A stretch of 64,000 bases of DNA, taken from JBCBKU01 sp965267475. Its GTDB lineage: Bacteria > Pseudomonadota > Alphaproteobacteria > Rhodobacterales > Rhodobacteraceae. Under the pieces are notes generated by a model that saw nothing but the letters and a program-made list of their open reading frames with translations, made no database searches and was not told the origin of the DNA. The translations under genes and the position numbers were made by a program. Below are positions 1 through 9,112 of this stretch, one piece after another (position 1 is the first letter of the stretch; the number at the start of each line of letters is the position of its first letter). The stretch spans positions 1,240,001 through 1,304,000 of the forward strand of contig OZ254079.1 of NCBI GenBank assembly GCA_965267475.1, given 5' to 3'.

Positions 1-812
1 CCGGATTGCGCCATTGGCCCAACGACCGGTTCGCCGGTGAACTGGTTCCACAAGCTGCGGGTTTGCCGGTCGAACATCAGCTTATTGGACCGATACAAGA
101 GACCCGATGTGCCAAATTCAAAAGCGCCTTCCTGTCCTGGAACAACAGTTTCGAAAAGGATGCCCGCGCCGCAAAGCGTGCAATAGGCCAGCGAGACAGG
201 CACGCCACCGATCACATCGTTCAACATCTCGTGCCAACCCATGATCCGAAGCGGGTAAGCGCGGATATCGCCGTTGATAGACACGCCGAACACAAGATCG
301 TCTGCGGCCAGATAATCGGCCTTGTCGGCTGCGATCAAAGCGGGACGATCCAAGGATGGGATATCGTCCACGCCAACGCCACCCCAGACGATTTCCTCGA
401 ACCGGATGCGAAGCGTGTCCGGGTTTGGTGGATCATCGAAAAAGTCCAAAAGTGCCCGATCCCGCGCGCCCCAATACCAGAACTTGAGGTCATAGAAGCT
501 TGGATGCGGAACGATCTCGGGATGGGCTTCCTGATACAACATCGCCCCCCGCCAATCGCTAACGTCTTCTCCGGTCAGCGCGTGAAAGACCCGGGAATAA
601 CGCCGGTGCGATCCACCGAGCCGGAAGAACATGGCTAGCGTTGGGATGATGTCGGTGTTGCCGCGATCCATGAAGAACTGTGCGGCGTCTTCGCTTTCGG
701 CGTCGCTGCCCAAAAGCAGCGTGCGGCTTGCTTCAAGAACGTCACGCTCGGCGCGAGCGGCGGGTGCAAGGCACAAAGCCACGGCTAGGCAAAGCGCAGC
801 CACCCATTTCAT
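1..812 (-). CDS. DUF3179 domain-containing secreted protein (C-terminus cut by window edge)
   Basis: The minus-strand frame opens with ATG at 812 and stays open to the window edge, so about 270 residues are visible and the C-terminus is missing. Residues 1-20 form a signal peptide (MKWVAALCLAVALCLAPAAR) ending at an alanine-rich cleavage region. The body carries the DUF3179 hallmarks: NGDIRAYPLRIMGWHE, then AYCTLCGAG with two cysteines, then LYRSNKLMFDRQT followed by SLWNQF. The family is exported and of unknown function; the paired cysteines suggest metal or redox chemistry, which is inference. It starts 29 bp after the stop of the upstream binding-protein gene on the same strand, so the two are probably co-transcribed. 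Family call is confident; role is unknown. Confidence 0.85.
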   Translation of the reverse strand, partial: MKWVAALCLAVALCLAPAARAERDVLEASRTLLLGSDAESEDAAQFFMDRGNTDIIPTLAMFFRLGGSHRRYSRVFHALTGEDVSDWRGAMLYQEAHPEIVPHPSFYDLKFWYWGARDRALLDFFDDPPNPDTLRIRFEEIVWGGVGVDDIPSLDRPALIAADKADYLAADDLVFGVSINGDIRAYPLRIMGWHEMLNDVIGGVPVSLAYCTLCGAGILFETVVPGQEGAFEFGTSGLLYRSNKLMFDRQTRSLWNQFTGEPVVGPMAQS

Positions 813-841
813 ATGACAAACGACCCGCAAAAAGACGTGCC

Positions 842-2689
842 TTACCTGAGCGCTCCTGCCTCTTGCAGGGCTTGGAATTTGGCTTCGTCCCACCACCAGT
901 AATTCTCGCCGCGTTCAAAGGGCGGCTTTTCAGCAGGCTTTCCGAAAACATCCCAATAGGCGATCCAATGGGATCCTTTTGACCAGTTCGGCGACCAGAT
1001 ATGAAGAGACCGAAGCACCCGGTCCAAGGCACGAACCCGGATCTCCATTTCGTCCTGATTTTCCGATGCGATCACCAATTCGATCAATTCATCTACAACC
1101 GGATTCTGCAATCCTGACAGGTTGAATGTGCCTGGCTGGTCTGCGCTCTCTGATCCATAGAGCTGGCGAAGCTCGATGGACGGCACGGACGGGACCGAAA
1201 AACGCCCGATCAGGATGTCGTAGTCGAACTCTTGTCGACGTTCTTCGTATTGGGCGCGGTCGATTGTGTTCAGTGTCGCATCGATACCGGCGGCTTTCAG
1301 GTTCTCGATAAAGGGCAGCAAGATCCGTTCAAGCGATGGGCTGGCGGACAGGAACTCAACCGAGAAGATTTCGCCATCCGGGTTGCGGATCATCCCGTCG
1401 TCCCCCACCGAATACCCCGCCTCTTCAAACAGCCTAAGCGACTGGCGGATAACGCGACGATCGACGGGCTCTGTGCTTGAGATCGGCGGCACATAGGCAG
1501 GTTCATCAAACACGCTGTCCGGGACCTGTCCACGAAAGGGTTCAAGAATTTCAAGTTCCGCACCTTCTGGCAAACCGGACGCCTCCATGGGAGAATTTTC
1601 CCAGAAGCTATCCGTCCGATTGTACAGCCCGTAAAACAGCGTCTTGTTTGTCCATTCGAAGTTGAACAGAACAGCGATGGCTTCGCGGACGCGGATATCC
1701 TGGAACCGCTCCCGCCGGAGGTTCATCCAGAACCCTTGCGTTCCTGAGATGCGATCATCACTGATCTCTTCCCGAAGGACCCAGCCCCGGTCAAGAGCGG
1801 GGAAATCATAGGCCGTGGCCCAGGTGGCCGAGGTGAATTCTTCGTGGAACAGATATGTGCCGGATTTCAGCGCTTCGAAGGCCGCGGTGTTATCGGCGAA
1901 ATATTCGTAGCGGAAGCAATCGAAGTTATCGCGCCCCTGGTTCACGGCCAGGTCTTTGCCCCAATAGTCGTCGATCCGGCAGTATTCCACTGTGCGGCCG
2001 GAATCGACCCGGGCCACTTCGAACTCGCCTGATCCCACCGGCGGTTCGAGTGTAGATTTCGTGAAGTCGACGGTTTGGTAATAATGGCTCGGAAGGATCG
2101 GAATCAGTCCGACATCCTTTGCAAGGTCGCGCGTGGGAACGCCTTCTGCGAAGGTCATTTTGACGCGATGGGTGTCCAGCGCTTCGACCTTGGCGACGTC
2201 CTTCAGTCTGATCTGATAGCGGGGCTCGCCATCGGCCTGAAGTGTTTCAATCGTCCAGACGACGTCTTCTGCCGTGATCGGTTCGCCATCCGTGAACCGC
2301 GCTTCGGGCCGCATGTTGAAGATCACCCAGGACCTGTCCTGGGGATATTCCAATGTCTCGGCAATCAGACCATAGACGCTGTCGGGTTCGTCGAAGGCCT
2401 GGACCATCAAAGTGTCATAGATCCGTTCAAGCCCTTGTGCGGGTTCGCCGGCCAGGATGAAATCATTCAGGCTGTCGAATGTTTGTGACGCTAAGAAGCC
2501 CCGGAAACTCATCGTGCCGCCCTTTGGCGCGTCAGGGTTCACATAGTCGAAATTCGTGAAATCCGCGGGGTATTTCAAATTGCCGAAGGCAGAGATGCCG
2601 TGACTGATCGTGGTGTCCTGTGCGAATGCTGGCCCGGTCAGGGCCAAGCATATGGCGAAAAATCCAGCGGTCCGGCGCAAGCCTCGCAT
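842..2689 (-). CDS. Extracellular solute-binding protein family 5, YejA-like
   Basis: This 615-residue protein is a periplasmic substrate-binding component for an oligopeptide-type ABC importer. A signal peptide (residues 1 to about 23, ending GPAFAQ) is followed by HGISAFGNLKYPADFTNFDY and PDAPKGG, the pattern typical of YejA-like proteins that bind peptides or microcin C. Family-5 features such as NMRPEARFTDGEPITAEDVVW lie near residues 125-145. ATG at 2689 was chosen over the in-frame TTG at 2695 because an AGGGAG ribosome site sits about 7 bases upstream of it. No permease or ATPase gene lies beside it in this window; the next gene downstream is the DUF3179 gene, so it may be an orphan binding protein or its transporter lies beyond coordinate 1. 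Ligand not determined. Confidence 0.9.
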   Translation of the reverse strand: MRGLRRTAGFFAICLALTGPAFAQDTTISHGISAFGNLKYPADFTNFDYVNPDAPKGGTMSFRGFLASQTFDSLNDFILAGEPAQGLERIYDTLMVQAFDEPDSVYGLIAETLEYPQDRSWVIFNMRPEARFTDGEPITAEDVVWTIETLQADGEPRYQIRLKDVAKVEALDTHRVKMTFAEGVPTRDLAKDVGLIPILPSHYYQTVDFTKSTLEPPVGSGEFEVARVDSGRTVEYCRIDDYWGKDLAVNQGRDNFDCFRYEYFADNTAAFEALKSGTYLFHEEFTSATWATAYDFPALDRGWVLREEISDDRISGTQGFWMNLRRERFQDIRVREAIAVLFNFEWTNKTLFYGLYNRTDSFWENSPMEASGLPEGAELEILEPFRGQVPDSVFDEPAYVPPISSTEPVDRRVIRQSLRLFEEAGYSVGDDGMIRNPDGEIFSVEFLSASPSLERILLPFIENLKAAGIDATLNTIDRAQYEERRQEFDYDILIGRFSVPSVPSIELRQLYGSESADQPGTFNLSGLQNPVVDELIELVIASENQDEMEIRVRALDRVLRSLHIWSPNWSKGSHWIAYWDVFGKPAEKPPFERGENYWWWDEAKFQALQEAGALR

Positions 2690-2778
2690 CGGCAATCTCC
2701 CTTGTTGCTCAAGGGATAATGTGGCGCAGGGCCTCGGTCAGGCAATGAAATTTCGCGCGAGCAGCGCTTGGCACCCCG

Positions 2779-3273
2779 TCAGTCGCGCAGTTCCTGGGCA
2801 CCGACACCCCAGAGCGCGGCCTTGGGAATCCAGCCCTTTTCGCCCTGCACCGTCACCCGGCACCAGGTCTCGGTACAGGCCCCCAGTTTCGCGACAACAC
2901 CTGCCTCGACCCGCGCCGTAACTGGTGTTTCGGGTTCCGGTTTCATGCGCAGGGCCGCCATGTCTTCTTCCACAACGACCGTGCGCTGCCCGGAAAGCAG
3001 CGAATAATGCACCCATCCGCCAGCGCCGTCGCGGTCGACCACCCGGCGCCAGTGCCCATACTCATCGACCACCTGAAGCGGCATGTGGCGGCGCTGGAAG
3101 ATCCAGTCGATCCGATGTGTCAGGGACGGACCCCGGCGCACATTGCCCTCGGCCGCTTTCAGCGAAACATAGCGCGGGATGGGAAGCTGGGTGACCTTGC
3201 CGATGCTTTCGGTCTGCGCGGTGGCGGGCCACGCCAAAAACGCGGCCAAAGCCGCCAAAAGGAAGTGTCGCAT
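2779..3273 (-). CDS. Secreted SH3-like domain protein
   Basis: A 164-residue exported protein. ATG at 3273 gives a clean signal peptide (MRHFLLAALAAFLAWPATAQ); the frame extends 12 codons further upstream but without signal-like sequence. The mature part has two bacterial SH3-like units: one around PRYVSLKAAEGNVRRGPS and GGWVHYSLL, the second around MAALRMKPEPETPVTARVE with GEKGWIPKAALWG. Such domains usually bind peptidoglycan or ligands in the envelope; the exact role is unknown. It is divergent from the hydroxyacid dehydrogenase gene at 3392 (118 bp apart) and 89 bp upstream of the family-5 binding-protein gene on the same strand. Confidence 0.85.
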   Translation of the reverse strand: MRHFLLAALAAFLAWPATAQTESIGKVTQLPIPRYVSLKAAEGNVRRGPSLTHRIDWIFQRRHMPLQVVDEYGHWRRVVDRDGAGGWVHYSLLSGQRTVVVEEDMAALRMKPEPETPVTARVEAGVVAKLGACTETWCRVTVQGEKGWIPKAALWGVGAQELRD

Positions 3274-3391
3274 GAGAGAGCCTGCTCTTCGTCTCATCTT
3301 GCCTGTCAATGCCAGCCGGATGTCTTGTGCCCCGGTCTGTTATCCTTCATTTTGACCGATAAGCGCGCATAATGAAAGACGGAGATTGCCC

Positions 3392-4378
3392 ATGCCAGCC
3401 GAGCGCCTGAAGGTTGTGGTGACACGGCGGCTGCCAGAGGCGATCGAAACGCGGCTTTCCGAACTGTTCGACGTGACACTGCGCGACGCTGATACACCTA
3501 TGACGCGGGAGGACATGACCGCGGCTGTCAAGGCGGCGGATGTTCTTGTTCCGACGATCACCGATACTATTGATGCCGGGCTTCTGGGTCAGGCGGGCCC
3601 GAACCTGAAACTGATTGCAAGTTACGGCGCGGGGTTCGACCATGTAGACGTGGCGACGGCCCGGCAAAGGGGCATTCTGGTCTCGAACACACCCGGCGTC
3701 GTGACCGAAGATACGGCCGATATGGCCATGGCCTTGATCCTTGCGGTGACCCGGCGCATCCCCGAGGGCCTTCACGCAATGCAGGGCGGCCAATGGGACG
3801 GTTGGGCCCCCACGGCTTATCTGGGCGGGCGGCTTTCCGGACGGCGCCTCGGGATCTTGGGAATGGGGCGGATCGGTCAGGCTGTGGCACGACGGGCGGC
3901 AGCCTTCGGTATGCAGATCCACTACAACAACCGCAAACGCCTGCGGCCCGAAGTAGAAGAGGATCTGGCCGCGACCTATTGGGAAAGCCTCGACCAGATG
4001 ATGAGCCGGGTCGATATCCTGTCCGTGAATTGCCCACACACACCATCGACATTCCACCTTGTGAATGCGCGCCGGTTGAAACTGATGAAGCCCTCAGCCG
4101 TGATCGTGAACACGTCGCGCGGCGAAGTGATCGACGAGAATGCGCTTACCCGTGGGCTACGCGCTGGCGAAATCGCGGGCGCTGGGCTGGATGTCTACGA
4201 AAACGGTGTCGACGTGAACCCTCGTCTGCGCGAACTGCCGAATGTCGTCCTGTTGCCGCATATGGGATCGGCGACCGAAGAGGGTCGGATCGAGATGGGC
4301 GAGAAAGTGATCATCAATATAAAGACATTCGAGGACGGTCACCGCCCGCCGGATCTTGTTGTGCCGTCCATGCTTTGA
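3392..4378 (+). CDS. D-2-hydroxyacid dehydrogenase (glyoxylate/hydroxypyruvate reductase type)
   Basis: A 328-residue NAD(P)H-dependent reductase of 2-oxoacids such as glyoxylate or hydroxypyruvate. The Rossmann signature LGILGMGRIGQAVARR covers residues 153-168. Catalytic residues of the family are in place: Arg243 in NTSRGEVID, Glu270 (conserved Glu after GLDVY) and His290 in LLPHMGSAT. The N-terminal KLIASYGAGFDHVD is also typical. ATG at 3392 is preferred to the TTG at 3386 because GGAG at 3381-3384 is correctly spaced for it. The N-terminus before the catalytic domain is ordinary. The precise substrate cannot be told from sequence. Confidence 0.93.
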   Translation: MPAERLKVVVTRRLPEAIETRLSELFDVTLRDADTPMTREDMTAAVKAADVLVPTITDTIDAGLLGQAGPNLKLIASYGAGFDHVDVATARQRGILVSNTPGVVTEDTADMAMALILAVTRRIPEGLHAMQGGQWDGWAPTAYLGGRLSGRRLGILGMGRIGQAVARRAAAFGMQIHYNNRKRLRPEVEEDLAATYWESLDQMMSRVDILSVNCPHTPSTFHLVNARRLKLMKPSAVIVNTSRGEVIDENALTRGLRAGEIAGAGLDVYENGVDVNPRLRELPNVVLLPHMGSATEEGRIEMGEKVIINIKTFEDGHRPPDLVVPSML

Positions 4379-4386
4379 CAGACTGA

Positions 4387-4815
4387 AGCGCAAGCAAGTT
4401 CTGGAACGCGCCGGGTGCCCTTGTCGGACACCACGGCGGAAACAGCCGGGTGGGCGTGGTTGGTGACCTTGTGCCTGCCGTTGTTGCACTGATCGCCGGT
4501 ATTGCAGCGTATGTTTTTGGCGTTTCGGATAAAAAAGCCGGGCCGCTTCTATTTCCCATGCTTGGGGCATTCGTGACGTGTTTGTTCGTCAGCTATAGCA
4601 TGGGGTCCGCCAATAGGGCGGGCAATGAAGAACTTGCCCACTATGACGAGGTTTGCAACGCAGTGTTTGGAAACCACGAAGTTCTTTCATCAGCTACGGC
4701 ATTGGAGAATGCCGTTTCAATCTATGGGTCCTCTTGTGAGGATATATTGAACCTGCCAATTCGATATGCCGTCAATCGGACGAGATCATACCAAGTCAGA
4801 TGTGCCCAGGGGATC
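4387..4815 (+). pseudogene. Remnant of a two-TM membrane protein gene
   Basis: An open frame begins straight after a TGA at 4384. From about 4396 it reads like natural protein even before any good start: SKFWNAPGALVGHHGG, then GTG at 4450, then two hydrophobic segments (VPAVVALIAGIAAYVFGV and LLFPMLGAFVTCLFVSYSMG) and a soluble part with CEDILNLPIRYAVNRTRSY. The frame continues to 5199, but beyond about 4815 it only reads the antisense of the DUF2799 gene and loses protein character. GC is visibly lower than the neighbours. I read this as a fragment lacking both its original start and end; a real small gene starting at GTG 4450 is the alternative. Function unknown. Confidence 0.4.
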
Positions 4816-5356
4816 AGTATGTCGCGTAGCGAAGCTGCTCCAACCGAAGCCGCTGGATCCGAAGGCGCAGCGTGCGTGATATACGGCGGAGCGTGCGAAA
4901 CGCGCCTTCGTCCTCCGGTGCAAGCCCGGCGATCTCGTCCCGAACTTCGTCCAACTCGCGCTCAGCTTCCCGGATCTCGTCGCCTATATCATGGTACCGA
5001 AGTCCGCGGAAATTTGCGCGCTCAAGGACTGCAAGATCGGCGACCGGGCAGACATTGTTTAGTGTGCGACCCGACCGGCCAACGGAATAGGCATTCTCGG
5101 CCGTGCAATACAGCGGCAATCCGGCTTCACGCCCGGCAACCCACTGGGTTTGATTGGGCGCGATGCCATATTCGTTGCAGGCGCGCGCATGGTTCGTGAA
5201 ATGCGACAGGCTGCGTCCTTGCGCGCCGTCGTTCTGGCCGATGGCAAACCAGTCGCCCGCCCGGCATTGGTCTTCGCTCAGGCTGGCGCAACTGGCCAGA
5301 ACAAGGAACGCGCCGATCCCCAGCGCCCATCGAAAGGTCGAATCTCGTGTCATCAT
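4814..5356 (-). CDS. DUF2799 lipoprotein
   Basis: A 180-residue predicted outer- or inner-membrane lipoprotein. The N-terminus has a hydrophobic stretch (GIGAFLVLASCASLS) with lipobox LASC. The mature part carries the DUF2799 pattern: WFAIGQNDGAQGRSL, then CNEYGI, WVAGREAGLPLYC and YSVGRSG. The C-terminal third is charged and probably helical (EIREAERELDEVRDEI). Two adjacent ATGs (5356 and 5353) are possible starts. It lies 37 bp downstream of the PAS-like gene on the same strand and its 3' end abuts the gene remnant on the other strand. Function of the family is unknown. Confidence 0.85.
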   Translation of the reverse strand: MMTRDSTFRWALGIGAFLVLASCASLSEDQCRAGDWFAIGQNDGAQGRSLSHFTNHARACNEYGIAPNQTQWVAGREAGLPLYCTAENAYSVGRSGRTLNNVCPVADLAVLERANFRGLRYHDIGDEIREAERELDEVRDEIAGLAPEDEGAFRTLRRISRTLRLRIQRLRLEQLRYATY

Positions 5357-5393
5357 GCGAATGGGATGCGTCAGGAAGGCCCGTTATGCGATA

Positions 5394-6173
5394 TCAATCG
5401 GTGCAAACCGCGTCGCGAGGGGACAGATACTCACCGTCCGGGCCCTGGCGAATGACGTCTTGATGAACCGAAACTTCTTCGGTCACGTCCCGCGTCGTCA
5501 AAAGCACGCAGCGTCCGACATGCGGCACATCGGCAGGCTGCATCTGGCATCGCATCACGCGCATCTCACCGGCCAATAGGAATTCATAGTAATACTCCTG
5601 CGCATGTCCCTTCAGACAGGCATCCAGAAACAGTTTGGCAACTTGGAAATGTGACGGTCTTGGGGTCACGGTTTCGGCAGGTTGCCCGATCAGCCGAGCG
5701 GGCGTGGTCTGGTGAAATGCTGCATAGGCCTGGCTCATGGCGGCAAACCGGTAGTCGCCATCAATCAGGCACATCCGTTCTTTTGCCTTCGCCACGAAAG
5801 CGATCAGCCCGTATTGGGACGAATCGAACTTCATCGGCAGCGTGCGATCGGGACTGGCTTCTGTCCGGACGGGACCTGTTTCATTGATGCCGCCGTCATC
5901 GCCGACCATCGATCCGCCAAGGCAAAGCGCAATGTTGATGTCACGACCTGCAATTTTAATGCCTGGCTGTTTGATCGCGCGCAGCATGAAAAAATACGCC
6001 CGATCCCTCTTTTCTTCCGTTGTCTCGGGCGCATAACGCTCAATCCGGTCCAACGCATCTGCCGTGCGCCGCAAAAGGTCGGCGCGGTCATCGACCGAAC
6101 TGCCCTGAATGACCGCTTTTCGAAGCGCTGTCTCATACAGGAAGTATTCTGATATTCGCGTACTCAGCGTCAT
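5394..6173 (-). CDS. PAS-like domain protein, function unknown
   Basis: A 259-residue soluble protein with no signal peptide or membrane segment. The middle (about residues 118-160, LIAFVAKAKERMCLIDGDYRF then MSQAYAAFH and LIGQPAETV) resembles the PAS fold sequence in which a query such as 'the state as it was, what is read now' precedes a regulatory output, and the end (VLLTTRDVTEEV) resembles the last strand of PAS domains. The N-terminal half is helical and contains an oddly glycine-rich loop (LCLGGSMVGDDGG). No kinase, GGDEF or DNA-binding output domain is visible. It is divergent from the flavoprotein gene at 6358 and upstream of the DUF2799 lipoprotein gene. PAS assignment is tentative. 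Confidence 0.65.
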   Translation of the reverse strand: MTLSTRISEYFLYETALRKAVIQGSSVDDRADLLRRTADALDRIERYAPETTEEKRDRAYFFMLRAIKQPGIKIAGRDINIALCLGGSMVGDDGGINETGPVRTEASPDRTLPMKFDSSQYGLIAFVAKAKERMCLIDGDYRFAAMSQAYAAFHQTTPARLIGQPAETVTPRPSHFQVAKLFLDACLKGHAQEYYYEFLLAGEMRVMRCQMQPADVPHVGRCVLLTTRDVTEEVSVHQDVIRQGPDGEYLSPRDAVCTD

Positions 6174-6357
6174 GCCCAGGCCTGAATAGATGCAAAAAGC
6201 TAACGCTTCTCATAGGTCTTGGGCAAGTTTCGCTGCATAAACCTGCGACATAGGAATGCCCATAACGTCGGAATCGGCAAATGGACGGTCGGGTGAATAG
6301 CACATTGCGCGCATTGATCCGCGACACTTGTGCGGTGTGGAGAATCGGAGGCGCCGG

Positions 6358-8853
6358 ATGAAGTCGGAGGTCAAAGCGCTGGTCGTGGGCGGCGGGGCCG
6401 TGGGAACGGCGATCGCTTACCATCTCGGTAAGGCCGGTTGGGACACGATGCTTTTGGAGCGGGATGAGCTGACGTCAGGTTCGACCTGGCATGCAGCGGG
6501 CCTTCTGCCTTACTTCAACATGTCCTACGCGACGACCCACATCCACGATTACTCTATCAAGTTCTACAAGACGCTCGAAGAAGAAACGGGCCTGAACCCC
6601 GGCTTTTCTGTGGTCGGCAACCTGCGCATGGCGCAGACCCAGGACCGCATGGACGAATATATGCTGTATGCGTCAACAGCCGAGACCTGCGGCGTACCGT
6701 ATGAGTGGATGACACCAGCGCAGATCAAGGATCGCTGGCCCTTGGTCAGAACCGAAGATCTGAAAGGTGCGATTTTTCACCCGACTGACGGCTACATCAA
6801 TCCGGCCGACGTAACCCAGGCCATGGCCAAGGGCGCCCGGGCCTTCGGCGTGACGATTGAACGGAAGTGGCAGGTCGATGGCTATGTCTGGTCCGGTGAC
6901 CACTGGGACGTGACCGTGACCAAGATGGCCGAGCAGGGCGGAAACCTTGTGCCCACCGACCATCAAACAGTGATCCGGGCCGAACATGTGGTGACCGCCA
7001 CCGGCAACCACGCGCAACGGACGGCTCAGCTTCTTGGCATCAAGATCCCGGCCATTCCGGTTGAGCATCAGTACATCGTGACCGAGCCCGATCCGGCGCT
7101 GGTCGAATACAGGAAAACGCAGCCCGAACACCCTGTTCTCCGCGATGCGGACGCAAAATGGTATGTGCGCGAAGAACGGGGCGGCTGGATCCTCGGCCCC
7201 TACGAGATGGGGGCACCGGCCCGGTTCGAATACGGCGCGCCGGACAGTTTCCGGGCGGATCTTTTCCCGCTCGATCTGGACCGGATCGAGGAAGAATACA
7301 TGTCGATGATCCACCGGATCCCGTCATCGGAAACGGCGGGTCTGAAGGACGACTACAACGGACCGATTTGCTATACACCCGATGGCAATCCGCTTCTGGG
7401 TCCGGCGCCTGGGCTTCGGAACATGTGGCTGGCCGAAGGCTTTTCATTCGGGATCACCGCAGCAGGCGGCACCGGCAAGTACCTTGCCGATCTGATGGTC
7501 GAAGGTGAGGCCGAGATCGACCTGGCAAGCCTTGATCCCAAGCGCTACGGGCCGTGGATGACCACCGAATATGCGATGCGGAAAAACGAGGAATGCTATT
7601 CCCACGTCTATATCCTGCATCACCCGGATGAAGAGCGGGAAGCCTGCCGCCCGCTGAAAACGGCGCCCGCCTATGACCGGCAAAAGGCGCTGGGCGCGCA
7701 GTTTGGCCAGGTAAATGGGTGGGAGCGTCCGAACTATTACGGGCCGATTGGCGCGCCTGCGGACTATGACCACGACAGCCGATCGTTCCGGCGCGGCGGC
7801 TGGTGGCAATATGCCCATGGCGAAGCGAAAGCCGTACGCGAAGGTGTCGGCCTGATCGACGCCTCCGCCTTTACCAAGCATGTCGTCCACGGTCCCGGTG
7901 CGGCCGCCTTCCTCGACTGGTTCACTACAAACAAACTGCCGCGCGTGGGCCGCATCAACCTGACCTATGCGCTGACGTCACACGGCACCACGCGCACCGA
8001 ATACACCATCCTGCGTGAGGCAGAGGATTACTTCGTGCTGATATCCGCCGGCGCCTGGCAGGCCTACGACGCCGACTATCTGCTGAAGGCGGTCGAAGAC
8101 ATGGAACCCACATTCGGGCGCATCAAAGTCGAGGACTGGACCTCGAAATTCGGCGTCTTCGCCATCGCAGGGCCGAGGAGCCGCGACGTGCTGAACTCCC
8201 TGATCCGCGACGCCGATCCTGCTACTGCACTGTCCAACAGCCGTTTTCCGTGGCTGTCGCTCCGTAACATCGAGCTTGGCATGTGCCCGACCGTCGCCGT
8301 CCGCGTGGCCTATACCGGCGAACTCGGGTGGGAACTTCACCACCCCATCGAGATGCAAAACTATCTTTGGGATCAGTTAATGGCGGCGGGTGAATCGCAC
8401 GGGCTAAAGCTGGTTGGTGCCCGCGCGCAAAACTGGCTGCGGCAGGAAAAATCTTACCGCGCCTTTGGAACCGAGTTGGGTCGCGACGCGACGCCGCTGG
8501 AAGCCGGTCTCGACCGCTTCGTGGACTTGTCCAAGGATTTCAACGGAAAGTCAGCGATGCAGGAAACGGGCATCCGGTCAAAATGTGTGACGCTTCTGAT
8601 CGATGGTCCTGAAGATGCCGACCCGTGGGGGCGTGAAGCGCTTTATTTCGGCGATACGCGGGTTGGGCGTCTGACGTCGGGCGGGTACGCCGTCGCCTTC
8701 GGAAAATCGATTGGGATGGGCTATGTCAAGCCAGATCACGCAGAACCCGGGACCAAGCTTAAGGTCAAGATGTTCGACCAGCTTTGGGATGCCGAGATTG
8801 CCGAGGACAGCCCCTATGACCCGACGAATGCCAGAATTCGTTTGGATGGCTGA
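6358..8853 (+). CDS. FAD-dependent dehydrogenase with GcvT domain (dimethylglycine/sarcosine dehydrogenase-like)
   Basis: An 831-residue two-domain enzyme. Residues 1 to about 400 are a DAO-type FAD domain beginning ALVVGGGAVGTAIAYHLG. The motif GSTWHAAG has His45, the residue that carries covalent FAD in dimethylglycine and sarcosine dehydrogenases. The second half is an aminomethyltransferase (GcvT)-like domain (FAIAGPRSRDVL, YTGELGWELHHP, SGGYAVAFGKSIGMGYV), which binds tetrahydrofolate and captures the one-carbon unit. The likely role is demethylation of a methylated amine such as dimethylglycine or sarcosine, feeding folate one-carbon units; the substrate is inferred only. ATG 6358 was picked because CGGAGG lies just upstream; the frame itself runs back to 6328. 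Transcribed alone. Confidence 0.9.
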   Translation: MKSEVKALVVGGGAVGTAIAYHLGKAGWDTMLLERDELTSGSTWHAAGLLPYFNMSYATTHIHDYSIKFYKTLEEETGLNPGFSVVGNLRMAQTQDRMDEYMLYASTAETCGVPYEWMTPAQIKDRWPLVRTEDLKGAIFHPTDGYINPADVTQAMAKGARAFGVTIERKWQVDGYVWSGDHWDVTVTKMAEQGGNLVPTDHQTVIRAEHVVTATGNHAQRTAQLLGIKIPAIPVEHQYIVTEPDPALVEYRKTQPEHPVLRDADAKWYVREERGGWILGPYEMGAPARFEYGAPDSFRADLFPLDLDRIEEEYMSMIHRIPSSETAGLKDDYNGPICYTPDGNPLLGPAPGLRNMWLAEGFSFGITAAGGTGKYLADLMVEGEAEIDLASLDPKRYGPWMTTEYAMRKNEECYSHVYILHHPDEEREACRPLKTAPAYDRQKALGAQFGQVNGWERPNYYGPIGAPADYDHDSRSFRRGGWWQYAHGEAKAVREGVGLIDASAFTKHVVHGPGAAAFLDWFTTNKLPRVGRINLTYALTSHGTTRTEYTILREAEDYFVLISAGAWQAYDADYLLKAVEDMEPTFGRIKVEDWTSKFGVFAIAGPRSRDVLNSLIRDADPATALSNSRFPWLSLRNIELGMCPTVAVRVAYTGELGWELHHPIEMQNYLWDQLMAAGESHGLKLVGARAQNWLRQEKSYRAFGTELGRDATPLEAGLDRFVDLSKDFNGKSAMQETGIRSKCVTLLIDGPEDADPWGREALYFGDTRVGRLTSGGYAVAFGKSIGMGYVKPDHAEPGTKLKVKMFDQLWDAEIAEDSPYDPTNARIRLDG

Positions 8854-9112
8854 TCGAAAAGGGCGACGATCTGATTGATCGCAATCTGGAAACAGTAGGC
8901 AGTGTCGGCTGCGACTGATTCTACATTTTCGAATAATTCGGGGCTCGAGTGTTTCCGATCTGGGAACAAATGCGCGGCCTTTTGGCAACGACCGGCGAAA
9001 ATTTGCCAATGTTTTCAAATATTAACCTTAATTCACGATCGTTAACGGATTGCTAGGACCCCGATTTTACCTTGGTTTCAGATTGTCACACTCGCCCGAC
9101 GGGAATGCCCGC

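Noticed and set aside
6..638. 210-residue plus-strand frame at the window start
   Set aside because: Antisense of the DUF3179 gene, which has a signal peptide and family motifs.
3347..4057. Long minus-strand frames opposite the 2-hydroxyacid dehydrogenase
   Set aside because: Antisense shadow of a gene with all catalytic residues; no domain pattern.
9020..9050. CtrA-like site TTAACCTTAATTCACGATCG and following TTAAC
   Set aside because: Spacing between TTAA halves is 2 or 10 bases, not the required 7.
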